Source: CAJXTB01 sp047626195 | GTDB taxonomy: Bacteria; Myxococcota_A; UBA796; GCA-2862545 | Direction: 5' to 3' | Assembly: GCA_047626195.1 (NCBI GenBank) | Contig: JBLHSN010000013.1 | Location: forward strand, 1 to 38,757 | DNA length: 38,757 bases | Shown: positions 24,713 through 33,320 of the stretch, in pieces | Layout: each line of letters opens with the position of its first letter | Position numbering within the stretch: position 1 is the stretch's first letter | Made by a program: the position numbers and the translations under genes | The notes under the pieces: generated by a model | Database searches by the model: none | What the model was told of the DNA's origin: nothing | What the model saw: the letters and a program-made list of their open reading frames with translations, nothing else

Positions 24713-25684
24713 TCACCAAACTCCGCGTAGCCTGACGACTTTTGCCAATATGGTGACATCCAGAGGTAAGAAACCGGGCTGCTCCCCATCAATGTCGATT
24801 GCAGCTCGCCCTCCCTCATGTGAGACCGCATGCAACGCCGTGATGCGAGCGGTCTCAACCCCGGGCACGGACGCCAGGGTCCCTCTATACAGGTGTGGGA
24901 CCAGTGCGAGCGTCCGTCGCAACGAACGATCCCCAATAATCGTCAAGTCCAGAGCCCCGTCGGTCATGGACCCCTGCGGAGCCACACACATGCCCCCGCC
25001 ACACCACGAACCGTTCGCAATGAAACACGACAGGAGCTTCCCACTCCACTCGCCCTCTCCACCGTCCGCTGTGGTCCAGGTCGTGTCGACCATAGGGGCA
25101 GAGTACCGTGCGAGAGAGCCCAGAGTGGCCCCTAGAAACGTCAGCGTGCCGCCCAGCCGCTTGGAGCCGCGGTTAGCACGAGCGACGGTGTCTCCGTTCA
25201 TGCCAAAGCCCGTGACATTGATTCCAATGCGCTCTGTCAAGGAACCGGAGTCATCGATGAACTGGTGGTGAACCGCGTCGCCGTCACGGTCCGGTCCAAA
25301 TGCAGCCAATCGCACGGCGTCATCGAGGTCTTTTGGCATCCCGAGACTCTTGATGAGGTCTGAGCCTGTTCCGGCGGGTACAACGGTGAAAACTACGCCG
25401 TGTCGACGCGGCTTTTTCCCATCAAAGAGACCGGCTACAGTCTCGCTGGCCGTGCCGTCGCCCCCCACAGCAACAACAACACCAACACCGTCTGCCACGG
25501 CTTGGGTTGCCAGTTCGGATGCATGTCCAGGGCCTTCAGTCATCACGACATCAGCCTGTGCAAAGTAGCGGTCGATGCTCCGACGGAGCGCGTCTACCCG
25601 CTTGCCCGTGGCACCACCGGCAGAGTGGGGATTGACGATAAACCGGGCTCGATCTGTCTCATTCGGGCGAAGCCGCGTGGTCAT
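24713..25684 (-). CDS. Diacylglycerol kinase-family lipid kinase
   Basis: 323 residues. The DAGK catalytic fold begins with FIVNPHSAGG, then GGDGT at 74-78 (phosphate loop) and PAGTGSD at 103-109. The C-terminal beta-sandwich carries GGGMCVAPQGSMTDGALDL and ends IDGEQPGFLP. These match YegS/BmrU-type cytosolic lipid kinases, which phosphorylate diacylglycerol or related lipids with ATP. It overlaps the Fe-S gene (ATGA) and is the third gene of the flavoprotein operon. That placement points to phosphorylation of a lipid made or modified by its partners (inference). Confidence 0.92.
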   Translation of the reverse strand: MTTRLRPNETDRARFIVNPHSAGGATGKRVDALRRSIDRYFAQADVVMTEGPGHASELATQAVADGVGVVVAVGGDGTASETVAGLFDGKKPRRHGVVFTVVPAGTGSDLIKSLGMPKDLDDAVRLAAFGPDRDGDAVHHQFIDDSGSLTERIGINVTGFGMNGDTVARANRGSKRLGGTLTFLGATLGSLARYSAPMVDTTWTTADGGEGEWSGKLLSCFIANGSWCGGGMCVAPQGSMTDGALDLTIIGDRSLRRTLALVPHLYRGTLASVPGVETARITALHAVSHEGGRAAIDIDGEQPGFLPLDVTILAKVVRLRGVW

Positions 25685-26466
25685 ACCATCTCTCCTGTTT
25701 CAATGACCGCGTGCGGGTCGACCGCACACCCTTGGGCGCGGAGGTGCTGAGCGCACCGCGTATCCAACAACACTCGCCCAGGCTCAAGACGGCGAGCAAA
25801 TGACCAGGCCAACTGCTTCGCCGACGCTGGATGGTATTCGCGCAAGGGTCCTCGCCCTCCACAGCACGCCAATGGGGGTCGCTCTCCTAGCGTGCACACA
25901 CAGCTGCCAATCGACATTGCCGACACCTTCAAAGCCCATCTCGGTTCAAGTCCAGCGCGGTGCAGCACATCAAAAATACCGCCGTCCATGGTGTACACAT
26001 CGTACCCAGTGAACGCGGCCCGCACCCCATCAAGCTCAGGCGACGCCCCAAAGTCGTGGTCCACACCTAGACGTTCCGGGCAGACCACGATGTGTACATC
26101 AGAGGGGGCCTCTGCGGACGGTAGTGTGGTGTCCGCTGACTCCACGACCAACAAGACGCTCTGGACGCCAGAGGGCACAGACGGGAGCGCAGGCCCGGGC
26201 GACGGTGACAGAAGTACATCCCGCGCTTGTCGAAGCAGGGACGGCAGTGGTTGATGCAGGTGACAGGCATCCTGGCAGGCACCACAGTCGACGCACAGGG
26301 TCGCTGCCTGTCGCGCAAGCTCATCAGACGCTTGGCCGCGAGCATGGTCGACCAGAACGCCAGCGATAGCCGTAGGTGTTGCCGCTTCTCTTCCGGTACC
26401 AACAGCGACCGGGCAGGCATGCCGACACAGCCTTGGGCAGAGCGAACACGTCTCTAATTCACTCAT
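25681..26466 (-). CDS. 4Fe-4S/CCG-domain electron-transfer protein (GlcF/GlpC-like)
   Basis: ATG 26466 overlaps the end of the flavoprotein gene by 8 nt and gives 261 residues. Two N-terminal [4Fe-4S] sets are visible: C7/C10/C14/C18 followed by Pro, and C58/C61/C64/C68. The C-terminal half has CVCTLGER, ACCGGRGPL and a later TRCAQHL, resembling one CCG (heterodisulfide-reductase-type) domain. GlcF and GlpC have two such domains, so this is a shorter relative. It probably takes electrons from the flavoprotein next door and passes them to quinone. That role is inferred. Confidence 0.82.
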   Translation of the reverse strand: MSELETCSLCPRLCRHACPVAVGTGREAATPTAIAGVLVDHARGQASDELARQAATLCVDCGACQDACHLHQPLPSLLRQARDVLLSPSPGPALPSVPSGVQSVLLVVESADTTLPSAEAPSDVHIVVCPERLGVDHDFGASPELDGVRAAFTGYDVYTMDGGIFDVLHRAGLEPRWALKVSAMSIGSCVCTLGERPPLACCGGRGPLREYHPASAKQLAWSFARRLEPGRVLLDTRCAQHLRAQGCAVDPHAVIETGEMV

Positions 26467-28558
26467 CCACCCGCCTCCAGGCACATTGATGCGTCACATG
26501 AACTACCGCGGGATCTACCGCATCACAGGCCACCAATCGCCCCGATGGCAATGATGTCATCACCCACTCCGTACGCACCAACCCGCCCGGCACATGACCA
26601 CTGGCCAACGCACCCAACGCACGGCCTGCAACGCCATGGAATCCAACCAGCAGCACACCGTCGACCACCGTCAGCACGCTTGGACGTAGGTCATGCCGCA
26701 GCAACGCGCGGGCCACCACCCATGGGTGTTCGACAGTCGCCCGTCCCATCCAACGTCCCTCGGTCGCAACGGTCGCAACCGTCACCCGAGCCAGCGGGTC
26801 TTCTTCGACGAGCGTAGGCCGCAGGTCACTTCCCGACGCACTGCGTGGGCCGCGTCCGAGATGTACGGGTTCCCCACCAATGATGCCGCGAACATCAATC
26901 CATGTGGTCTGCCATGCCAGCCGTTGCCAGCGTGGAAGTCCGCAGGCCTCCTCCCACGGCCAACGCAAATCATGAGGGTGAGCCAACGCTCGACGGTCAT
27001 CGACACAGGCCCCGACAGGCACGTCCACTAGACCGTCGTCCGCGTGAAGAGCGAAGTGAGGCAGCTCGCCAATCACGGTCTCGCAGAACAATAACCCCGC
27101 ACCAAGGACATCGTGAGGATCTAGCAAATCTCTGAGGCGCTGCCAGCCCACCGCCGCTGCCCCTACTTCGGCCATGGCATGCCGTTGTTTGAGCCGTCCC
27201 ACTCCGTGATGATGAGTGGTAGTCGCGCCCGAAGCGAGCACAGCATCTAGCGCTCTCTGCCACAGCGCATCATAGGTTCGCTGGTCACCATGGCCCGCAA
27301 ACGAGAAGTACAGACTTCCGCCCTCTGGGTACAGATGGCTCATGTGCGCCATGACCAACGCATGCCCTCTCACCGCGTTGCGCACAGCAGCGTACACCTT
27401 GGGTACATCTGACCAACGACACCCTACTTCCATCGTGTCCGCGAAGGCCCCCCCGCGGAATAGCGGCATCAGCTTGTAGGAAACTGCGTGACGAGAGTCG
27501 AACCAACGTTCGCCTGGAGCCGCCCCCAAGTCTCGCCCGCCAGCCTCGAGCAAGGACCGACCAGCCTCAACCAGCGCATCGACAACGTCGGGTTCACCTT
27601 CCCACCCCACGATGAGCAACACTTCACCGGAGGCAATGTCTGCGAGCGTGTTCAGCAGACGCGGAAGAGACAACGGAAGCGCCAACATACGACGCTCCAT
27701 GCCCGGAATACGCGCAAGTGCACCGCGCAATCGGGTGAGGGCAGACACGCCTGACTTGTCAGACTTGGGCTTGGTTTTTCCGCCAATTCGCGTATCTACC
27801 GGGTCGTACAATCGGAGCACCGCCGGCCATGTCTCGGCTTGCATAAGCTGACGCATCGCGGTGAGAGCTGTCTCAACGCTAGGAAAGGCATACCCGCGCA
27901 GCCAGCGCGCCTTGGCAATCGGCATGACTCGCAACGTCACCTCGGTGATGACTCCAAGCGTGCCTTCGCTCCCCAGAAGGATGGCCATCCACGCATCTGG
28001 CGCGTCTCCGTCCATGCCAACGGTGACCGTCCCCTTTCCTGGCGTGGCCACCCGCATCTGCAGGACCATGTCTTCGAAGACACCATAGCGACTACTGAAT
28101 TGGCCGGCACTTCGCGCAGCAGCCCAGCCACCAACGGTCGAGCAGACAATCGACGACGGGCTATGACCGAGGGTAAAACCGCGCTCAGCAAGCCAATCTT
28201 CCAGGTGTTGGCCAATGACGCCAGCCTGCACTCGAACCGTCCAGCGCTCCGTATCTAAGGGACCGATGTGGTCGAGGCGCTTGGTATCGAGAACGATGGA
28301 GCCACTGACGCCACGTGCCCCACCACCAACACCACTGCCCGCTCCGTACACAATGACGGCCTGCTTTTCGTCGTGGGCGTGGTCGAGCAATGACTGGACC
28401 TGAGCCTCATTGTCTGGCCAGTACACTCGGTCTGGATCTGGCGGGCGCACACCTTGCCACCAAGCGAGCGTGTCTCGCGGCCACAGGTCGCGTGACGCCG
28501 CGCGGAGGTCCAGCGCGTCGGCGCTGTTCGGAATGTCGCCCACTGGCCAATTAGACAT
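26459..28558 (-). CDS. FAD-linked oxidase resembling alkyl-DHAP synthase, with C-terminal extension
   Basis: 699 residues. The FAD_binding_4 domain has the loop VIVYGAGSGVGGG (68-80), SPSSIVCSTVGGWAAARSAGQFSS (in parts from 133), the segment YGVFEDMVLQM and MAILLGSEGTLGVITEV (191-207). The cap domain ends with THHHGVGRLK (448-457) and DPHDVLGAGLL. The STVGGW, GSEGTLGVITE and HHHGVGKL set is that of alkylglycerone-phosphate synthases, which make ether lipids, rather than of GlcD. Residues about 492-699 form an extra region I do not recognise. Adjacent Fe-S and lipid-kinase genes fit a lipid role with electron export. AGPS itself is redox-neutral, so an oxidase reaction is also possible. Confidence 0.85.
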   Translation of the reverse strand: MSNWPVGDIPNSADALDLRAASRDLWPRDTLAWWQGVRPPDPDRVYWPDNEAQVQSLLDHAHDEKQAVIVYGAGSGVGGGARGVSGSIVLDTKRLDHIGPLDTERWTVRVQAGVIGQHLEDWLAERGFTLGHSPSSIVCSTVGGWAAARSAGQFSSRYGVFEDMVLQMRVATPGKGTVTVGMDGDAPDAWMAILLGSEGTLGVITEVTLRVMPIAKARWLRGYAFPSVETALTAMRQLMQAETWPAVLRLYDPVDTRIGGKTKPKSDKSGVSALTRLRGALARIPGMERRMLALPLSLPRLLNTLADIASGEVLLIVGWEGEPDVVDALVEAGRSLLEAGGRDLGAAPGERWFDSRHAVSYKLMPLFRGGAFADTMEVGCRWSDVPKVYAAVRNAVRGHALVMAHMSHLYPEGGSLYFSFAGHGDQRTYDALWQRALDAVLASGATTTHHHGVGRLKQRHAMAEVGAAAVGWQRLRDLLDPHDVLGAGLLFCETVIGELPHFALHADDGLVDVPVGACVDDRRALAHPHDLRWPWEEACGLPRWQRLAWQTTWIDVRGIIGGEPVHLGRGPRSASGSDLRPTLVEEDPLARVTVATVATEGRWMGRATVEHPWVVARALLRHDLRPSVLTVVDGVLLVGFHGVAGRALGALASGHVPGGLVRTEWVMTSLPSGRLVACDAVDPAVVHVTHQCAWRRVDE

Positions 28559-28610
28559 GCTGCCTCATAGCCCGACTACAGGCATATGGAGGCCCCCAGA
28601 ACGCAAAAGA

Positions 28611-28635
28611 GCCCGGACCCTAAACGGGACCGGGC
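28611..28635 (-). terminator. Strong intrinsic terminator or attenuator upstream of the flavoprotein operon
   Basis: gcccgg-a-ccc, loop taaac, ggg-a-ccgggc form a 9-bp stem with one internal A/A mismatch. On the minus strand it is followed by TCTTTTG, a reasonable U-tract. It sits 53 bp before the flavoprotein ATG and directly after a structured region. It could therefore end a small RNA or attenuate the operon. Confidence 0.7.
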
Positions 28636-28636
28636 C

Positions 28637-28735
28637 TTTCACTAAGCGACGGGCCGGAAAGCCGGCGACGGCAGCTCTTGTGTCTCAATGCCGCTCCATG
28701 CACGAGACGTGCCATAACAGTGGGATTCAGTGAAA
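28637..28735 (-). ncRNA. Candidate structured RNA (three hairpins closed by a basal helix)
   Basis: In minus-strand orientation a 7-bp basal helix pairs 28729-28735 with 28637-28643. Inside it are three stems. The first is 28700-28704/28708-28712 (perfect 5 bp, 3-nt loop). The second is 28669-28673/28689-28693 (5 bp, 15-nt loop). The third is 28653-28657/28662-28666 (5 bp, 4-nt loop). A terminator hairpin follows at once. A weak promoter-like CTTGTT-N17-TAGGTT lies just outside the basal helix. I do not recognise a known riboswitch, 6S, SRP or tmRNA signature. Function as a cis regulator or sRNA is inference. Confidence 0.45.
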
Positions 28736-29097
28736 ACCTAGCCAACACTAGCTTTATAACAAGTGACACTCTCTGGCCCCGATAGATATCCGACGTAAAT
28801 CACGACATTTGTGTCGGAGTCGAGACAACCACCGCTCACCGACCACAGAAAATTCTCCCTACTGGCGAGGATCTACCCTCAACATGCAATCGAAGGGCAC
28901 TCAATCAGACACGCCAACAGCCAAACCGCGCTCTACCACCTTCAGCACGAATAATTGGAGCTTTTCAGGTGATTATCCGCCAAATTTTGAACCATGACAT
29001 CCCTGTCAGACCTCGCCCAACCATACCGCCAGTTGTCACGCTCACTACAAAGAGCTAACTACCGAGGTCCGTCACTCTCCGATCGAGCGAGCCTGTC
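28736..29097. other. Intergenic region between the RNA element and the dihydroorotase-like gene
   Basis: 362 bp, more AT-rich than the neighbouring genes, between divergent transcription units. It must hold the promoter of the plus-strand gene at 29098 and perhaps that of the minus-strand operon. I found no convincing gene, repeat or strong promoter in it. Confidence 0.5.
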
Positions 29098-30303
29098 TTG
29101 TACGACCTTATTCTCCGCGACGCCACCATCGTCACCAGCACCGGTCGTCTTGTCGCCGACATCGCTATTCGTGATGGCGAGATTGTCTATGTTGGCCCTC
29201 GACCTCGCCGCGCTGGTCGTCAAGACATCTCGGCCATCGGCAAGTTTGCCATGCCCGGCGTCATCGATACTGGCGGGCTGTTCGACGGAGACGGTGGCAA
29301 CACCGCGTGGGAACACGAGACGAAGGCTGCCGTATCTGGCGGCATCACTACTGTCATTGGTATGCCCTACGGAAGCAAGCCTATCGTCGACAGTAAGAGT
29401 GCCATCGCCCGCGCCAAAAAAATGAAGAAGCACTCTTGGTGCAACTACGGCTTCTGGGTAGATGGTGACGTGGCTTCCACGGACACGGTCCGCGAGGTGC
29501 TGGACGAAGGTAATGCCTTTGGCGTGGTCATCAACCTCACCCAGGACAACGAAGCGGAGGCTGCTGCGCGGCTCACAGAGCTCGTGGGCGTCGACGGCGT
29601 TTTAGCGGTTCGCCTGGGTCGAACAAGCCGCGACGCCGGTGGAATAAACGCCGTCCTTGCTGTGGCACGCGAACACAACCGGCACATTCACATCGCTCAC
29701 CTCTCCACCGCAGACGAACTCTCCGCGCTGGACCCTGTGCTCGGCGAGCTTCCAGTCAGCTGTTCGGTCACGCCGTACCACTTATTCTTGTCCACGGACC
29801 ACTCCAACCCGGGTGTCTCACTTCCGCCGGTCCGTCCCGAACAAGACCGCCGGACCCTGTGGACCGCACTACGCCGCGGACGCGTCGCCTGTATGGCCTC
29901 GGACCACCACACATCCCCTGCAGAGGGCCCAGGAATCCCGGGAGCCGAGTTCCTGTTTCCACTGCTGCTCTCCGCAGTGCGCCACGGCCGCTTGTCTCTC
30001 GAAGGCCTTGTTGCCCTGACAAGTGAAGGTCCGGCCGCACTTCTGGGCTTACCAAAGAAAGGGCGCATCGAGAAAGGCGCAGACGCCGACATCGTGCTGT
30101 TCAGCGAAGGCGAGCTGACCAAGGTTCGTCCTGCCAGCGTGCTGAGCGGCGCTGGCTGGTCCCCATACTTGGGTCGGGAATCCGCACCCAAGCCAGAGCT
30201 CGTCATCGTCAACGGACGTATTGCGTCGCGCAAGGGCATCATCGCGCAGGACAAGCCCAACGGGGTCTTGTTGTCGCCGCCCACCGCCGTTCCGTCCAAG
30301 TAG
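29098..30303 (+). CDS. Dihydroorotase-like amidohydrolase lacking the HxH metal site
   Basis: 401 residues from TTG 29098, the only usable start after an in-frame stop at 29056. The fold matches type I dihydroorotase: MYDLILRDATIV at the start, PGVIDTGG at 53-60, AAVSGGITTVIGMP, HIAHLST near 197, TPYHLFLS, ASDHHTSP near 265 and a C-terminal ADIVLF strand. The HxH that follows PG(L/V)ID in active enzymes is replaced by Gly59-Gly60-Leu61. Catalysis is therefore doubtful. Known inactive dihydroorotases support aspartate transcarbamoylase, but no pyrB is adjacent here. It could also have a new role. Confidence 0.85.
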   Translation: MYDLILRDATIVTSTGRLVADIAIRDGEIVYVGPRPRRAGRQDISAIGKFAMPGVIDTGGLFDGDGGNTAWEHETKAAVSGGITTVIGMPYGSKPIVDSKSAIARAKKMKKHSWCNYGFWVDGDVASTDTVREVLDEGNAFGVVINLTQDNEAEAAARLTELVGVDGVLAVRLGRTSRDAGGINAVLAVAREHNRHIHIAHLSTADELSALDPVLGELPVSCSVTPYHLFLSTDHSNPGVSLPPVRPEQDRRTLWTALRRGRVACMASDHHTSPAEGPGIPGAEFLFPLLLSAVRHGRLSLEGLVALTSEGPAALLGLPKKGRIEKGADADIVLFSEGELTKVRPASVLSGAGWSPYLGRESAPKPELVIVNGRIASRKGIIAQDKPNGVLLSPPTAVPSK

Positions 30304-30365
30304 ACCGCTGCTGCTGACACTTGTCGGCAGGCCCGGTCAGTTGGACCAAGGCCGATTACACCACG

Positions 30366-30386
30366 CACCCGGAAGTTCTTCGGGTG
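30366..30386 (+). terminator. Hairpin downstream of the dihydroorotase-like gene
   Basis: cacccg(g)aag-tt-cttcgggtg forms a 9-bp stem with one bulged G, 62 bp after the stop. No U-tract follows, so it is at best a weak terminator. Confidence 0.4.
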
Positions 30387-30507
30387 TAGTGCACCGCCAA
30401 CTAACGCTCCAGCCGAACTGCAGTTTGACGGCTAGGTAGCCCTATATTTCGCGAGCGCGCCCTCTTGGCACGCTCCATGCTTTGTCCCCCCACATCAGGA
30501 GGGACAC

Positions 30508-31995
30508 ATGGCCGTTCGCGTCTTCGCCGCCACATTGCTTGGGGCATCTGCACACCCCGTTGAAGTCGAAGTCGACTTGCTTCGACGCTTACCAAGCGTC
30601 AGCATCGTCGGACTTCCGGCGAGTGCCGTTCGCGAGAGTGCCGAGCGAGTTCGGTCCGCCATTGCCGCTTCCGAGCGTGAGTTCCCCCGTAAACGGGTGG
30701 TCATCAACCTTGCTCCCGCAGATATCCGTAAGGAAGGCACCGCCTTCGACCTCCCCATGGCTCTGGGTATCTTGGCCGCAAACGGAGACATCGACCCCGA
30801 CACGCTCGAAGACATTCTCGCCGTTGGAGAGTTGTCGCTGGCCGGCGCGCTCCGACCGATTCGCGGCGCACTCCCCCTGGCACTCCTGGCTCGAGACCTA
30901 GGACGAACCCTCATCCTCCCGCGTTCCTGTGCCGCACAAGCCGCACTCGTTCCCGATGTCACTGTGTTGTGCGCCGATACCCTTGTTGACGTGCTCGACC
31001 ATTTGAGTGGCACGCGTCCACTCCAAGCAGCGACCCCAGCCGACGCCACCGTGGCTCCCATCGACGCGGACATGGCCGATGTCCGTGGTCAACCCGTCGC
31101 TCGCCGAGCCATAGAAATCGCCGCCGCTGGTGGGCACCATGTGTTGTTCACCGGCCCACCGGGCTGCGGCAAGACCATGCTGTCCAAGCGATTTCCCAGC
31201 ATTCTTCCCCCCATGTCTTTCGACGAGGCGCTGGATGTGACCCGCGTATACTCGGCGGCCGGATTGCTGGACGACGAACAAGGCCTGTTGCGGAGTCGCC
31301 CCTTTCGCGCTCCCCACCACTCGGTGAGCGCTGCGGGACTCATCGGCGATCGAAGCCTACGACCAGGCGAAGTGAGCCTGGCCCATCACGGCGTACTGTT
31401 CTTAGACGAAGCCACCGAGTTCCCAAGGTCTGTGCTCGATGTTCTGCGCGAACCCGTCGAAGAAGGTCGCGTCCGCCTGACTCGAGCCTCCGGAACCGTT
31501 GAATACCCGGCAGAGATGATGTTGGTGATGGCCGCCAACCCGTGCCCTTGCGGCCGGCGAGGGACCAGCGCCGCCTGCACCTGTACGGACAACGATGTTC
31601 AGCGCTACCAACGGCGCCTTTCGGGACCGCTTCTCGACCGTATTGACCTACACGTACCCCTCCAGCCCGTCGGAGCCGAAGACCTGCTGAGCAAGGTAAA
31701 AGGCGAGTCTTCGTCCGCTGTCCGCCAGCGTGTCGTCGCTGCACGCACCCGCCAAACACAACGAGGGCAAGGATGCACCAACGGTCGGCTCGCCGTCCAT
31801 CAGCTGTCACAACCCACCGGTCAAGCCCGCACGCTGATGCTCCAAGCCATGCAGCTTCACGGCATGTCTGGCCGCGGGGTCCATCGAATCTTGCGAGTTG
31901 CGAGAACCATCGCCGACCTCGCAAGTAGCGAAACCGTCGAGCCCATTCACTTAGCGGAAGCTCTCGGTTTTCGTACCCAGGACGTGACGGCATGA
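30508..31995 (+). CDS. comM: YifB/ComM-family AAA+ ATPase (Mg-chelatase-like)
   Basis: 495 residues with AGGAGGG just before the ATG. The N-terminal Lon-S5-like ChlI domain (about 1-165) is followed by an AAA+ module: Walker A GPPGCGKT at 216-223 and Walker B VLFLDE near 296. A Cys cluster (C346, C348, C357, C359) follows, then the Mg_chelatase_C end (LSGPLLDRIDLHV and later RILRVARTIADL). ComM drives branch migration during integration of transforming DNA. Here it leads an operon with recA, which supports a recombination role. Confidence 0.93.
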   Translation: MAVRVFAATLLGASAHPVEVEVDLLRRLPSVSIVGLPASAVRESAERVRSAIAASEREFPRKRVVINLAPADIRKEGTAFDLPMALGILAANGDIDPDTLEDILAVGELSLAGALRPIRGALPLALLARDLGRTLILPRSCAAQAALVPDVTVLCADTLVDVLDHLSGTRPLQAATPADATVAPIDADMADVRGQPVARRAIEIAAAGGHHVLFTGPPGCGKTMLSKRFPSILPPMSFDEALDVTRVYSAAGLLDDEQGLLRSRPFRAPHHSVSAAGLIGDRSLRPGEVSLAHHGVLFLDEATEFPRSVLDVLREPVEEGRVRLTRASGTVEYPAEMMLVMAANPCPCGRRGTSAACTCTDNDVQRYQRRLSGPLLDRIDLHVPLQPVGAEDLLSKVKGESSSAVRQRVVAARTRQTQRGQGCTNGRLAVHQLSQPTGQARTLMLQAMQLHGMSGRGVHRILRVARTIADLASSETVEPIHLAEALGFRTQDVTA

Positions 31996-32279
31996 GCCGG
32001 CTTGCGCTCGCCGTCTGGCTGATTGTCGTCGTGGACCAAGTCGAGGGCTCAACCGCACTCGTCGAGTGGGGTCCCAACGTCTTCGGCACCGTCTCCACCG
32101 AGGTCCTTCCAGCGGACACTCGCGAAGGCGACCGCGTCCAAGTGCGTGTCAGAGCCCGTGATCTGCGTCCCCGAGATGGTGAACACGACGAAGTGTGGAT
32201 GGCCGCCCCCGTGCGCCGGTCCCGTTCCTACCCCCTTTCAACCCGGACCCGAACAGGGTCCATTCGCAGGAGTCAATAA
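31992..32279 (+). CDS. DUF3006-like small protein
   Basis: 95 residues. It begins in an ATGA overlap with comM and its stop shares a base with the recA start. The central segment VDQVEGSTALVEWGP...VLPADTREGDRVQVRVRA resembles DUF3006 proteins of Firmicutes and others (D-R-x-E-G...LP..A.EGD). The hydrophobic N-terminus MSRLALAVWLIVVVD might be a signal or simply a core strand. Residues after about 70 are basic and unlike the family. Function is unknown. Tight coupling suggests a link with comM/recA expression or function. Confidence 0.65.
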   Translation: MSRLALAVWLIVVVDQVEGSTALVEWGPNVFGTVSTEVLPADTREGDRVQVRVRARDLRPRDGEHDEVWMAAPVRRSRSYPLSTRTRTGSIRRSQ

Positions 32280-33304
32280 TGACCACAAGCCCCGATGTAC
32301 AGCGCGCCAAAGCGCTCAATGCCGCTCTCAAGTCCCTTCACGCAACCTACGGCGATGGCTCTGTCATGCGCCTCGGCGAACGTCCCAGTGCCACCGTTGA
32401 CACCATTCCAACCGGCTGTCGTCCACTGGATGTGGCTCTCGGAATTGGCGGTCTGCCACGGGGTCGGGTCACCGAGATCTACGGTCCCGAAGCTTCCGGT
32501 AAGACTACGCTCACCCTTCACCTCATTGCTGAGTGTCAGGCCCGTGGCGGTACCGCCGCGTTCATCGATGCCGAACACGCCTTGGACGTCGAGTATGCCA
32601 AGCAGCTCGGCGTGGACGTCGACAGCCTGCTCGTCAGCCAGCCCGATGACGGTGAGCAAGCTCTGGAGATCACCGAGACCCTGGTCCGCAGCGGCGCCAT
32701 CGACCTCCTCGTTATCGACTCCGTTGCTGCCTTGGTTCCACGAGCCGAGATCGAAGGTCAAATGGGTGATCACCACGTTGGACTACACGCGCGACTCATG
32801 TCGCAGGCACTGCGCAAGATCACCGCTACCGTACATCGCAGCGGCTGTATGGTCGTCTTCGTCAACCAGATCCGTCACAAGATTGGCGTGACGTTCGGAA
32901 ACGGCGAAGTCACTACCGGTGGAAACGCGCTGAAGTTCTACTCGTCCGTTCGAATCGAGGTGCGCCGCATCGGCTCGGTTCTCGACGGCAAAGACGTCGT
33001 TGGCGCCAAGACCAAGATTAAGGTGGTCAAGAACAAGCTAGCTCCGCCGTTCAAAGTGGTCGAGACCGAGATTCTCTTTGGCCGTGGCTTCTGCCGCGTC
33101 GCGGACCTGCTCAAGCGGGCTGAAGCCGAGGGCATCGTCACTAAGAGCGGTGCATGGTTCCAGTTCGGCGACGAGAGCTTGGGTCAGGGCCGTGAGAAGG
33201 CGCGAGCCCGCCTGAATGACGATCCGAAGCTGTGCCTAGCGATTGCCGCGTCCATCGAGGGCACGCTCATCGCAGAAGCCGGTGAGGCTGCTGCGGCCAA
33301 GTAG
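32279..33304 (+). CDS. recA: Recombinase RecA
   Basis: 341 residues from ATG 32279, with AGGAG upstream; an upstream start at 32195 would overlap the small protein in another frame. Walker A GPEASGKT is at 69-76. The AEHALD, LLVIDSVAALVPRAEIEGQMGD (in parts), NQIRHKIGV and GGNALKFYSSVR motifs are all present. RecA drives strand exchange and activates LexA. It is the third gene of a comM operon. No SOS box was recognised. Confidence 0.98.
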   Translation: MTTSPDVQRAKALNAALKSLHATYGDGSVMRLGERPSATVDTIPTGCRPLDVALGIGGLPRGRVTEIYGPEASGKTTLTLHLIAECQARGGTAAFIDAEHALDVEYAKQLGVDVDSLLVSQPDDGEQALEITETLVRSGAIDLLVIDSVAALVPRAEIEGQMGDHHVGLHARLMSQALRKITATVHRSGCMVVFVNQIRHKIGVTFGNGEVTTGGNALKFYSSVRIEVRRIGSVLDGKDVVGAKTKIKVVKNKLAPPFKVVETEILFGRGFCRVADLLKRAEAEGIVTKSGAWFQFGDESLGQGREKARARLNDDPKLCLAIAASIEGTLIAEAGEAAAAK

Positions 33305-33320
33305 AGTTTCGCCGAGTGAT

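Noticed and set aside
28637..28735. Known RNA classes (SRP, 6S, tmRNA, RNase P, cobalamin, SAM, glycine, cyclic di-GMP) for the structured region
   Set aside because: None of the conserved loops or boxes of these classes could be matched by eye.
30425..30448. TTGACG followed by TATATT ahead of comM as a sigma-70 promoter
   Set aside because: The boxes are only 12 bp apart, too close for a standard promoter.
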